Assembly (NCBI GenBank): GCA_003184365.1
Contig: NKYR01000129.1
Location: 39,082 to 103,081, forward strand
Length of the DNA stretch: 64,000 nt
Reading direction: 5' to 3'
Source of the DNA: Evernia prunastri
Taxonomy: Eukaryota > Ascomycota > Lecanoromycetes > Lecanorales > Parmeliaceae
Of the stretch, positions 43,831-55,530 are shown in pieces. Numbering within the stretch: position 1 is the first letter of the stretch; each line of letters starts with the position of its first letter. The translations under genes and the position numbers were made by a program. A model generated the notes under the pieces. That model was not told the origin of the DNA, did no database searches, and was given only the letters and a program-made list of their open reading frames with translations.

Positions 43831-44506
43831 TCATACGGGCAATTCTGCATTCCTCCGCCCTCCTCCAGCTCTGTCTAGCGCCTGCTGTATGTACGGTCCC
43901 ACGATGGGGATGTTTCCGGCGAATCCACCAATTGTTGAGAAGAAGTCACCAAAGAGCACAAATATCCCATACAATTCAATTAAGAAGCCTATCAGGGGCC
44001 ATCGTAGGATTATGAGTATAATTCCTGCTGCGAACGCAGCTGTGCCCTTCAATTTCTGGCGCCGAGCGAAAAAAACTGCCGTTTTTTGTAGGCCAATTAT
44101 GAGGGTAAGGCCAAGCAGAAAGAGAATCTGTTCGAGTATGATTATTCATGTACTTTTTCAAAGTTGCCGTCTCATACATTGCCCATGGCCAGCCTGCCTG
44201 GCATGAGCCTTTCTCCTGTGGCATTGGGGAAATCGGAGACGCACATGGCTCTATCGAAAAACATGATCACACCCCCAACCAGAAAGAACCCTCCTAGACC
44301 TCATCATCAGACAACTTGCGTAAACCACTGGCAAACCCAGTGACACCACATACCACCTGAGCAGAATGCCACTCCGATTTCTGTGTTTACGAGATTGTCA
44401 GCGCTAGTTGCGCAATTTGTGGTCGAGATACTTGGGAGTCTTGAGGGCCCTCGTTAATGCGTCAATCAGACTTACTTTGTGAATCTGAGAGCCATATGGT
44501 AGGCAT
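43831..44506 (-). CDS. got1: Golgi/ER vesicle transport protein Got1
   Basis: Small tetraspan membrane protein of ER-Golgi vesicles. Five exons (44506-44476, 44380-44354, 44293-44245, 44193-44178, 44127-43831) join to 139 residues, as usual. Seen: MPTIWLSDSQKIGVAFCSGG (family N-terminus), helix FFLVGGVIMFFDRAMLAMGN, helix ILFLLGLTLIIGLQKTAVFF, the basic turn ARRQKLKG, helix TAAFAAGIILIILRWPLIGF and LIELYGIFVLFGDFF ending IPIVGPYIQQALDRAGGG. Internal exons of 27, 49 and 16 bp make the gene nearly invisible to simple ORF finding; only the last exon is long. All splice sites used are GT-AG. Confidence 0.93.
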
Positions 44507-45259
44507 TTTCCAGATGTGTGGAGACGTGTCTCAAAATACCCGAATGGCTAACACATTGATAATTGACAAATTGAATGGATCTTTAGTTCTTCACGCGATC
44601 AAATCGTCGAAGACACGTTGTCAAACCCTACCTGCAATGCAGCTTTTTTAAAGTGCCATACTAGCTCGTTTTCGACCGTCTCAATTTTGCCGCGGTGCCG
44701 TGCCATCGTTGACTTTCTGTCATTTCCCCTCAACAGGCAAATAATGAACCGCATGAGATTTGCAACTGTTACTCCAGCGTCAAGGTTACTTCTTAAACGG
44801 GCTGGCGATTTTGAACATGTTCAAGCAAATAATCCATATAGCATTGTTCCTATACACTAATAATGATTCTCAATTTAGGCTGCCATCAACTTGTACCAAC
44901 CGGCCCTACGAGTTTGGCCCACTGAGGCATATTCGCTATGCTACAGGTCAACTTCGGCCGTATCATGCGATGGATTTCCTTGTCATTTATCGCTTTGACA
45001 ACAGCAATCTTTGGATTCTGTAACTGATACCCGCTTCTCCTCCATGGGTTCGTCGGTAGACTGTCAAGCTAGCGGATACAGATTTGGTCACGATTAAGCC
45101 GGAGCGTATTCTTGAGTCCTGCACCGAGAGGGGCAAGATGGGTGGAATAGGCTTGACTTTGATGGCCGTACAACGCTCCCACCCGGGCATTGGTGGGCAT
45201 GATTCTAATTCTTCCGAGCAAGACTCATGTATTTGAACAGAGAACTGTCTTCAGCTATG
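44507..45259. other. Intergenic
   Basis: 753 bp between the got1 start and the end of the Ies6-like gene, both on the minus strand. Short open frames on both strands have no recognisable feature. The got1 promoter should lie at its left end. Confidence 0.35.
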
Positions 45260-45832
45260 TCATTTGAGCACGACGTGAGCTCCCCGCGCTTCTAAGTATC
45301 TCTCAGCCATTCCTTGAGGCAGGTGTCGCACAACATCGAATACTTCCTTGTTGTGATACCGGAGTCTAGACTTTGGATCCGTATAAGGGGCTGGCAAGCC
45401 CGTGATGTCGCAGTAGCGTTTTTGGTGCGCTGGATGTAGTGAGGGAGCAGATTCGATATTTGTGTAGGTAGCTACTGGTCCAGAAGAAAGCGAGGCTTGC
45501 AGATTTCTTTCCAGTACTATTGTGGATAGGTTTTGAGCTGCTTGTGATATGTTGGGATGTGCGAACGTCCCACTTGAAGGCACGGGTGTTACTGCTCCTG
45601 TGTTTATGGCAGAATTTTGCAAATTTGGGGTTGAAGAGCCGCTGTTGTCGTGAGTGGCCATGACTGATGTCTCTTTACGGGCAGCTTCGGCCACTATTTG
45701 CTTGACGTTCTTGTTGCGGCGCTGAGAAGGCTTCCATTGAGAATTGCGAAAAAGGCGCGGCTTGAGTGTCAAGTCAAGCTGATCTAGCTGCTGCTGATGA
45801 GAGTCGTCTGTGGAAGGAGTAGTTGGAGCCAT
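45260..45832 (-). CDS. ies6: INO80 complex subunit Ies6-like (YL1 C-terminal domain)
   Basis: Ies6 works with Arp5 in the INO80 remodeller. Single-exon gene; start set at MAPTTPSTDDSHQQQLDQLD (45832), giving 190 residues; an in-frame Met 20 codons upstream is less likely. Seen: LKPRLFRNSQWKPSQRRNKN, the basic family box near residues 22-41, a Ser/Thr/Asn-rich linker, and the YL1-C domain RYCDITGLPAPYTDPKSRLR, YHNKEVFDVVRHLPQG near the end. This domain is shared with the SWR1 subunit Swc2/YL1, but the short length and the QWKP box point to Ies6. The second INO80 subunit of the window (arp8) lies 34 kb away, so no joint regulation is implied. Confidence 0.9.
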   Translation of the reverse strand: MAPTTPSTDDSHQQQLDQLDLTLKPRLFRNSQWKPSQRRNKNVKQIVAEAARKETSVMATHDNSGSSTPNLQNSAINTGAVTPVPSSGTFAHPNISQAAQNLSTIVLERNLQASLSSGPVATYTNIESAPSLHPAHQKRYCDITGLPAPYTDPKSRLRYHNKEVFDVVRHLPQGMAERYLEARGAHVVLK

Positions 45833-46339
45833 TGATGATTTGTAATTGACGGGATGCGAGGACAGGTGTAGGTAATAAGTATAGAGTAACATATATACTA
45901 CGTTACGAAAGAGGCTTGGCGCTAGATAATTTACATGAGCTACGGTAAGCTACGTAAGGTACCTTATGGGCCAAACCTGATTCTTAGAAACGGTTTAGAC
46001 ATGGTTCACACATGATTAATAATCTGGAATAGTAGTAATTACGGGATCCATTTGTACATGGTTTAGATAACGAAACGTTGCTGGTTTTCTACCATTGAAA
46101 ATAAAGTTAACTATTTAATTTACTCTATGAGAACGTGTATTTCGGTAAACTTAGCGTGTATTCAAAATTTTCAGGGTTCAGTCTTCCGCCACAGCCTTCC
46201 ATCCCCCCCATTAGCTCCATCTACTACACTCTCATCCTTCTCTGTCCACTCGACATCAACCTCTCAATTCGTCAGCTCATCGCCTTCGCGAGAAAATCGT
46301 CTGAATCGATCGAATCTAAAGTTCTTTTCTTTGCGACGT
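45833..46339. other. Transition from gene space to the AT-rich compartment
   Basis: Upstream region of the Ies6-like gene, then a pyrimidine-rich stretch (about 46170-46300) that looks like a transposon or gene leader. After 46340 base composition falls sharply to AT-rich. A 71-codon open frame (46127-46342) is not supported. Confidence 0.4.
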
Positions 46340-47177
46340 TGATGTGAAAAAGTAGAGAGAGATTCCGAGTCTCTCGCTTAACCTTAAATCATATAATCAA
46401 TAGTCTATATATATACTATAGTTGATAAGCAGAAAGCGTTGAAATATCTAGAATCGTTGAAAAAAAAAATCAAATAAGTTTCGTTAAAAGATATTAATGG
46501 TCTGAAAGTTTAAATAATACTAAGACTTATCTAGTAATAAACTTTAAAATGTTTAAATACGGTGTTCACTAATTAAAAGCATATCTATATCGTTGAAGTA
46601 TCAAAATTATTTAAAAACCCGTTCGTAAGAATCAGATCTTTTCTATAAGATACTCGTTGTCATCTAGATATGCAACACACCTAGATATGCAATATCCTAA
46701 CCCTAAATATATATCTGATCCAACATTAAAAACTTCGCTCATCATTTGAAACAGGCTATAGCGATAACGATATTATATTTAAGACTCTTGAATAATGTTT
46801 AATGAATAGTATAGTGTTCGAGCATTATAGAATTTTATTTTGAAGAAAATCGATGTAGAAATGATTAAATGATGATCAAAAAGATGAGAATAATACTTAA
46901 TGAAGAAGACGAAGAAGACGAAGAAGGTAGAAGAAGGCAGAGAAGAAATCATCAAAATAATACGATTTAATTGATTTATTGCCTTCGACTCGAGCCGTAG
47001 ACGCTAATTTAGTGTTATTAAATGATTTTCCTTATAAAATATCGTATATGTTAAATCGTCTGAAAATTACGACGACGATAGAAAGATTTATTGATGACGC
47101 GATATAGCTTTAAATAATGTTTATATATATAATAATAATAGAAGTATACTTAATTAAAATAGTTTTATTAGATATTA

Positions 47178-47347
47178 TGTCAGGGACTGGAGGTGTAGCT
47201 GAATGCATTGATTCCGGTATGAACCGAATAATAGCTATGAAGGTCTAATGATGGCAGAAGGCCGATATTTGTGGGCAGGGCCAAGCCGCGCTAGGCCCGA
47301 TTCGGCCAGGTAGAGGAGTCATGGTGTTGTGAGCTGGAACCATGACA
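47178..47347 (-). mobile_element. Solo LTR of family A with TATTA target duplication
   Basis: 170 bp, reverse complement of the LTRs at 3901-6646 (starts TGTCAGGGACTGG, ends CCATGACA), flanked by TATTA at 47173-47177 and 47348-47352. It is unmutated inside heavily mutated DNA. Confidence 0.92.
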
Positions 47348-47352
47348 TATTA

Positions 47353-50300
47353 TAACATCGAAAAGAGAGGTTTAAGAGATATCGATCTAACGAAGGCTGA
47401 GAGTAAATATAACGTTTTCATTTATAAGTTGATAATTAACTAAAAAGTTGTTCGAGATCTCTACTTAATTAGCTAGATGATAGTAAGATTAAAATAGTTA
47501 TATACATATGAATTTTATTATTGCTAATGTTATTTTCGAATATTTAATAACGAATTTAATAAAGTAAAAACATTTTAATGTTGAATCGAATATATATTTA
47601 GAATTAGAGTATATCTAGATACTCGGGTTTTAGAAATATCTACACACTCACAAAATCTACAAATTTACCATAACTTGCCAACGAGAGATTTTGACAAAAT
47701 ATTTTTGCGTTATAACATGAACAAAATATTTGAATAAATAACTTTCATCGCAAATATCTACTATTGAGAGAACTTTTGAGAGAGTTATTTAACTTAATAA
47801 AAGTATGAGAAGTTCTTGACGTGTGTAGAGATTTAATGTCGAAAGTGCACTTTATCTTAAAGTGCACGAGTAGAACTAGAACTTGTCATCGCAAGTTCTA
47901 TTCACAGTTGTATATCTTATAGAAAAGATTTAATTCTTAATTTCTTACGAACGATTATTAAATAATTTTCGCACTTTAATTATTGAAATTACTATTAAAT
48001 TAAGTTAATAACAATAATAATATATAACGAAGATTTTAAAGCTATAAAAAGATTATATATATAAAAGATTTTTATATAAAAGAACGAAAATCTATTAAAA
48101 TCGAGCTAGATCTAATTTTAATATAGTATTAATATATTTTTTAATATACTCGTAATATTAACGATATTAATACGATATTTCTATTAGAATCGATATAGAT
48201 ATGAAATCTATATAGATGTATTAACTAAGATAGCTAGCTAAGAAGCGAATATCTATATGACAAGAGACTAATATATAGAAGAAGATCTCTATTAAGACTC
48301 GTTAAGCTCTATAAAGAAGAAAGATATTAAAAGATCTTAACAGAAATCAGAGTACGATTCTAACACTATTTCTTTTCTCAATAAGATATAGCTTTATAAT
48401 TATAATATAAAAACGCTTCGAAGATTTAAATCTAACGATATTTAAGCGTGTAATTATTAAATAATAGCTATTAGTGTCTGAGATAAAAGAATATTATTAT
48501 TATAATCGAAAAAAGCGGCGAAGAATATTTCGATAAATAAAGATCTTTAATTTATTAAAATCAACGAGTCGATTTCGAGTCGTGTCGAATCGAGTCTTAT
48601 TATTAACATTATTTAATATCGTTGTGATTATGAAAAAGAAAAGAATAATAAAATAAAATTTTGATAATCTTTTCTAAACAGTCTTCGATTAATCGTATAT
48701 AATTTTCAAAATTTCGACAAAGCTTTCGCGAAGATCTTACGATAGAATTTTTTTTGATACGCGTAATTATATAATAAAGCTTTATAATTACACTCTTTAA
48801 ATATTATATATTAGACGACTAAATTTATTAAAAGCACGTCGTTATACGACTAATTAATAGATTATAACACGTAAGACTAATTTAAAAGAATAATATACGA
48901 TAATAAGATAAAGCGAGACAAAGTAAGATAAGACGAATATGTTTTAAAGTCTCGAATTAAGTTATTATAGACGTCTAAAATAAAAAGAAGAAAGATAGAT
49001 TATAATATAATCGATAAGTTGAAATAGTATCGTCGAAAGATATAAGAGATAAATAAGATAAGTTAAGATAATTAGCGAGTATTAAAAGACTTCAAAAATC
49101 GTATATTCGATAATTAATTGAATTATATATTAATCGTTAGCGCGATTTCCTTAGCGAGAATTATTAGAATAACGCTTATAAAAATCGTTTATCACGTTTT
49201 ATATATTATTAAATTCGTCTAAATTAACGTTATATTATGTAAAATCTTCGTCGAAGTTTATTTATTTAACTTTAAATTTAAGACGATCTTAAAATATCTT
49301 AAACGCGATAATATCTTTCATCTCTTATTTCTTAGTTTCGTCGATTATAATTATTATCGATTTAAGATTCTTTTAATTAAATAAAAAATTCGTAACGATA
49401 AAAATGAAAAGCTTAAAATAAAAGATATTATAAATTTTTATAATCTTCGAAAATTTCAATCTATAAAAAGATCTTATTAGCTTTTTAATTTAAAAGAGTT
49501 TAAATTACTTATTATTAAGCTTCTTATATAAATGATTAATAATAGTATCTTTACTACTTAAAAATATTATATCGTCTTCGTTAAATATAACGTTTTAACG
49601 ATAATAATTTATTTAAGCGATTATCGATATTTACGCGTCTTTCGTATTTTAATAAATAAAATCGAATATTCGTTATATATATTTAGTGATATCTTCTATC
49701 TTAACGACGTTTAATTACTTTCGCGTAATTTTATAAAAAGTAATATTAAAATTAAAGAATATACGAGAATTCAATCTCTTATTAGAATAAAATAAAGTTA
49801 CGTCTATAAAAATCAAAATATCATTATTATTCGCGAACTTCGTTATTAATAATTATCTAATTTAATTATTTTAGATATAATTATAGTAGATACGTAAATA
49901 TCGTTTTAAGTCTTAATTAGCGCGTTTCGTTTATTTATCGATCTCGAGATAAAAAATCGTTAACAATTTAATTTTAATATTTAGTCGCTTATAAAAGATA
50001 TTTTAGATTATAATTATAAATTATAATTCTCGATCGAATATTATTAAGATAAATAATTCGTAAAAACGAAAAACGTTTTTAATTAATATTTATATAATAA
50101 TCTTAATAATAATTTTTTCTTCGTTAATCGCGCAAGATATATAATATCGCTTTTAAATAACGAAAAGATAAATTATGTTAAAATAGTTCGATAGAGATAA
50201 GTCGATAACGAAGTTTATATAATATCTTATTATCTTTTTTACGATATGAATAAAAACTTTAAAAGTTTATTTAATTTATAACGCGATATTCGAGCTCTTT

Positions 50301-50400
50301 AATAGACGTAGTAATTATAAACGTATATAATTACGTTAATCTTTATATCTCGTTAATAGTACTCGTATTTAAATAATTTATATATATAAATTATTTTATA
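47353..50400. repeat. Mutated transposon DNA, family not read
   Basis: Continuous AT-rich, CA/TG-poor sequence. By position it could be the downstream (RNase H/integrase) part of the minus-strand gypsy relic whose RT motif is at 52306-52338, but I could not read a motif that proves it. Confidence 0.45.
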
Positions 50401-51237
50401 AAGATAGATTAATGGGACCTAGCGGCCACCAGCACAAGAAGAAAGAAGAATTGGGTTAATCCATATAGGGACGTCGAGGAATATCAGAGCATTGACGTAA
50501 TTGGACGGAAAATACAAGACTGGTTCCGAGAACGGAGATCCAAGAAATGGGAAAAATATCAACGAAGAATTCCTATCGCAACGAGAACCCCTGCCCAGGC
50601 AGGGAACTTATATGACGGCAGGTTCGACCACCACAAGATGCTGAGGAAGGCTGAGAGCTCGGTCGCTGTCCAAATGAGAAGCGGCAAAATCGGGCTTAAC
50701 GCATTCCTCAACAGGATAAGGGTTCCAGGTATCGACCCCGACTGCAGGTGCGGATGGAGAAGACAAGATGTCAAGCATATCCTCCTCTTCTGTCCGAGAT
50801 CGCGGGAGGATAAACCACGGCTACTTGCGGAGGCGGGTACCAGGGACTTCCAGACAATGCTGACCACGACCAAAGGGATCCGGGTAGCGGCAAGGTGGAT
50901 GGTTAACTCCGGCTGGTTAAACAGCTTCGAGTTGGCCAGCGAACAACTCCAACGGTCAAGACTACCCCTCGGGGTAGAGGAGACCATTAAGCCCAAAAAG
51001 GGCGCACGAAGAAGCGATCGTACCCGCCTCTAGAGGCGGGGGCGATCAGAGATACAAAAGTCAGAGAATAGAAGAGTCGGCGCAAAGAAGTAGAGAGATG
51101 TGCGGTGGTGTAATAGGGCTCCTAAGGAGCACAGCAGANGCCGTAAAGCTGGTTCAGCGTTAATGTTCCCCTCATTAGCTTACATCAAGTAGCTAGCATA
51201 GGCGTATAAAACAATCAATCAATCAAGATAGATTAAT
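50401..51237 (+). mobile_element. 5'-truncated LINE-type (non-LTR) element with 13-bp target duplication
   Basis: Element 50414-51224 between two copies of AAGATAGATTAAT (50401-50413, 51225-51237). It carries the uninterrupted C-terminal about 205 codons of ORF2 (50416-51033): TRRKKNWVNPYRDVEEYQ, LRKAESSVAVQMRSGKIGLN, and a CRCGWRRQDVKHILLFC knuckle (C-x-C-x8-H-x4-C) of the kind found at the end of LINE ORF2 proteins. Then come a strong hairpin, a 3' UTR and a CAATCAATCAATC tail. The N at 51139 removes about 65 bp of 3' UTR present in the copy near 60090-60150. Confidence 0.88.
51022..51052 (+). repeat. Hairpin at the end of LINE ORF2
   Basis: CCCGCCTCTAGAGGCGGG is a perfect 18-bp palindrome, extended by GATCG/CGATC arms. 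It covers the ORF2 stop codon. The same hairpin recurs at about 59976-59998 and 60256-60283. Confidence 0.75.
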
Positions 51238-54200
51238 TATATATCTCGCGAATAAGTTTTAAATAATATATTTTAAAAATTTATAAACGATTCTTATAAA
51301 AGAGAACGTTATTATATACTAAGTATTTATTTAAAGTAATCTCTCGAAATTTTGTTATTTTATCGATAATAACGTTATAAATTTCGAAGTATAATTCGTT
51401 AGACTTATTTACGTTAATAAAAAAAAATTTAAAATATTATATATAAATAGTTTTATATCGTTTAACTTCAGACGATTAAAAGTAAAAATTATTTTATATT
51501 AATATTATAATCTTTCGTTATTAAGAGTAAAAGATTTGAATTTCGTTATATAAATTAACGCGTTAGTTTTAACGTTCTAAAATTTTAAACGATAGATTAT
51601 TTTAATGTTAAACTCTGATAGAATATTTAAATAACGAGTTTATCGACGATTTAGATCTCGTTTCTCAGCAAAATATATTAAATTCTTATAATCGATAAAG
51701 ATTTTAATAGATGTTTTGATGTATTCGAGTTTTAATCGTTAATATTCAAAATATTAAATAATCGCGAGAAATTTTTTATCGTAGATTTAATAGTTATATT
51801 TAATAAAAATTAATTTTTATTATAAAACGTAATAAAATAAAGAACGTCGTCTTCGTCGTATTAAAAGAGAATATTATTATTAACGTAGTCTAAAGAATTC
51901 GCTTTTAAGATAATTAATTTAAATCTATTAAAATAACGTAAGATTAAGATAATAATAATTATCTTCTTTAGCTTTTTAAAGATTTTTTAATAGATTATTA
52001 ATTATTTAAACGAGACGCTCTTTCTCGTTAAACGAATAAACGATTTAAAAATCTTTTTTAATAAATCGTCTATAGAAGTTATAAAAGTCGATAAATAATT
52101 AAATTTTTTTAAGAGTAATAGATATTACTTAATCGATTATCGCTTATATCTTAATAGAATTTATTTAAATATCTTCGATAAATATAAAAAAATCGAGAAA
52201 TTTAATTTTCTATACTTCGAATTTATATTTAAAAATATTTATTTATAATTCTACGTCGCGTAATTTCTATAGAATTATATAAAAGTATTTAATATATTCT
52301 TTTCTCGTTTTATTATAAATTAAAATATTATCGAGATAAATTTAATAAAACTTATTTAGATATTCGAAAAGAATATCGTTTGTATATTGTTAATTGTTAT
52401 GAAACGAGGCTAGACTAGAATTATTACTTAATATACTTGATTTAATAGAATTAGATCTATTTATAAGACGACAGACGAAGAAGAAAAATAGAAAGTAAGC
52501 GATTAGCGTCTCTATATAAGAGTAGACGGCGCGTTAGACTAGCTATCGCATCTATCATATAGATAATCGCGTTTAACTATTAAAATAAGATTTTAACGAT
52601 TCTTAACTAACTAAACTAGATCTAGATTAAAATAAAACTAACTTTATATTATAATAGTAGATTCTTCTTCGAAGACTAAAGTAACAAAAAAACAATTAAA
52701 CGTAGACGAAATGTAACGAGACGTAGATTAAAGAATAGATGCGAGACTAGATGAGACATAGATTGAATACTTGAATAAGAATTAGACGAGACGTAGACGA
52801 AAGATTTAGACGAGAAACGAGAGCGAAGCGTAAATAAAAAATTAAACGAGATATAGACGTAGACGAGAAACGTAGATTAAATATTTAAATAAGAATTAGA
52901 TAATACGTAAATAAGAAACTCAGACGTAGACGAGACGTCGTAAGACGTAGATTAAGCATTGAGATGAGAGATTAAACTAAGCGTAGATTAGATTTAGATA
53001 TAAAATTAAGTGAGAAGTAAAGAGAGCGAAGATAAGATAAGAAGAAAACGAGATTTTAAGCGAAATATCGATAAGATATAGATATAACGAGAGACGAGAC
53101 GAGACGAAGTAAGTCAAGAATTTTGATATTAATAATTAAGAGTTAAATACGAAGTAATATGCGAATCTAAGATATCAGAGCGAGAAGAGTAATATTCGTC
53201 GATAGCTTTTTAACAATTATTAATTAAGTTAAATGATTTTTAAATAGAAATATAAAATTTTTAATTAATATAATACTTTAATAGAAATAACTAATATTAA
53301 CGATTATATTTAAAATTTCTAATATTATTAACGTATTATATTCGCTTATTATTCTCGATAACGATAAAAAAACGAGATTTTTAATATTAATTAAATAAAG
53401 AGTCTTACGCGATATACTATAATAAACTAATATAAAATATTGAATAGATCTTTATAGATTCAAAAAGATTAAGCTCGATAATTAGAGAATTATCGAAAAC
53501 TCGTTTTATTAAAAAGAATTTAATATTATAATTATTTAATTTAAAAATTAAACGTATAATATTAAAATTCTTAATATTAAATTAAATTATATCTTTTACG
53601 AAATTTCGAGAATAAAAATGAGGTCGCTTATTAACGAAAGATTTATAAATAATTTAAATAACTAATATCTTATCACGAAGATATTCGATAATCTCTTATA
53701 TCTTTTAAGTAAACTTATTAATATTAATTAATTTAATATAAACTTAAATAGTAATATTAAAAAGTAATAATTTTAAAAATTTGAATTTTAAATGAAAATT
53801 TTATTTAGAGTTAACGAAAAAGAGCGAGACTAAGATAATTATCGAAAAAGTATTATTATCGATAAATTTCGCGTTAGAAAATTACTTAATTTAATTATTT
53901 TATATATAATTAATATAAATTCGAAAATAATGCTTTATAATAACGTTTACTTTTTCGATCTAATCGTCGATCTAAAAATAATACTTTATAAATAATTTAA
54001 CGTCTATTCTTAAACTCTTATATAAATATTTTTAAACTTCGAAGATAAATTATATATCTTTATTTAATATAAAGAGCGTTAATAACTTCTTTTATTTTTA
54101 TAATACTAATCGAAATAAATATTTTATCTTAATAAAACGATTCATAAAGATTAAAATATAACGATAGATTATTTTTATAAAGATGTTAGAAGATAGAGAA

Positions 54201-55134
54201 TCGACGTAGTTTATAAATATATCGCGTTAACGACGTTTAAAAATTAATAAGAGTCGAAGTTATTCTTATAATTTCTATTTAAAGAATTTAATTCGAATAT
54301 AAATATAATAATTTCGAATAAAACGCTAAATATATTGATATAAGTTAGATTATTAATATACGCGACTTATTAATTCGTAATAATTTATTTCATTAAAATA
54401 TTCTTTAAAAACACTATTATAAATTAACTAAATGATTCGTAAACGAAAATAATCTAAATTAAAAACGTACTTCTTTTCTCGAAAGTATAAAATTTGATAT
54501 TTCTCTTCGTATTTTATAAAAAAGATTTAATTATAATAACGTACTTTCGTGCGAGGTATCTCTAAAACTTAAAATATACACTTATTATTAACTTAAATTT
54601 AATTTTATAACGTCTATATAAGAATTTTTAAAGAATTTTTTTATTAAGATTAAATTTAATTTAATCTAATTATAATTTAATTTCTTCGAATTTGAATTTT
54701 AAATTTATAAAGACGAAAGTAATAATTTTTTAAGATAAGATAAAATTAATATTAAATTAAGTGTAGATAAATAATTCGATATTAAAGATTTACGATCTTC
54801 TAGTTCAAAATGTAAATCTTAAATATCGTTTAATATTAATATTAATAGCGAGAATCGAATCTTTTTTTTCTTTAAAAGATCTTTTAATCGACGAATTAAT
54901 ATATCGAATTTATCGTTATTTTTATCAAAACGATAAATAATTTAATAATTAAATCTCGATAAGAATTCGCTTTAGCGAGCTTAACCATAATTAAGTTACT
55001 TCGTTAATATAAAATACTCGAGATTTTTATAATTCGTAATTGTTTTAAGAGAATAGATTAAGTCTTTTAAATTCGATTATTATTCTTTGAAAACGCGAAT
55101 AATAATTATAAATTCTTTATTATAAACAAGTATA
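51238..55134 (-). pseudogene. RIP-decayed gypsy LTR-retrotransposon (RT motif on minus strand)
   Basis: Minus-strand codons at 52338-52306 read YLDNILIYNKT, the gypsy RT catalytic box YLDDILIYSKT with the second Asp changed to Asn, the expected result of G-to-A RIP on the coding strand. The rest is too mutated to read domain by domain; borders are approximate and other elements may be included (for example about 52380-53120, which has more GACG/AGACG and looks like a separate block). Confidence 0.6.
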
Positions 55135-55530
55135 GGCCCACGAATTCAATTCGTGAAGTGTTCTGAAAATTTCGGTGGCTGATTTCGGGGCCGTGCACCC
55201 CGAAGGACTTTTTTTTTGGGGGGGTCTCTCAGAGGTGAAAAACCTTCAACTTAGTATTTGTCAATGACTATAAGACCGATTTTGAAAATTTTTAATACCC
55301 TGGGCAGCGCGTATATATTCCCACAATTTCCGAAAAAAACATCAAAAAAGTGATAGAAAAGTCAAAAGTTATTCAAGTTGTAAGAAGGCTACACCGAGAT
55401 TTTGATGAGGGAGTGCTCGAAAGGTCTAGAGGACTGACTCAGCGCGCTATATCAAAAAGCGTACAACAACCGATTCTTTGATTGGCTGCATATACAAATT
55501 CAAGGTTTTTTAGCTCAGCCCTATCTTATG
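55135..55530. mobile_element. MITE-like or truncated DNA-transposon insertion
   Basis: About 390 bp of near-normal composition inside mutated DNA. It begins TAGGCCCACGAATTC and ends near AGCCCTA, giving at best weak terminal inverted repeats and a possible TA target site. It has a perfect 17-bp palindrome CACGAATTCAATTCGTG near its left end, an inverted pair TTCGGGG/CCCCGAA, and long T and G runs (about 55210-55225). One frame reads QVVRRLHRDFDEGVLERS then GLTQRAISKSVQQ, which could be a transposase helix-turn-helix fragment; this is only a guess. Confidence 0.45.

Noticed and set aside
46880..46960. GAAGAAGAC reiterations as a CRISPR-like or regulatory array
   Set aside because: Irregular purine-rich codon repeats without spacers; they look like a decayed Lys/Glu-rich coding tract.
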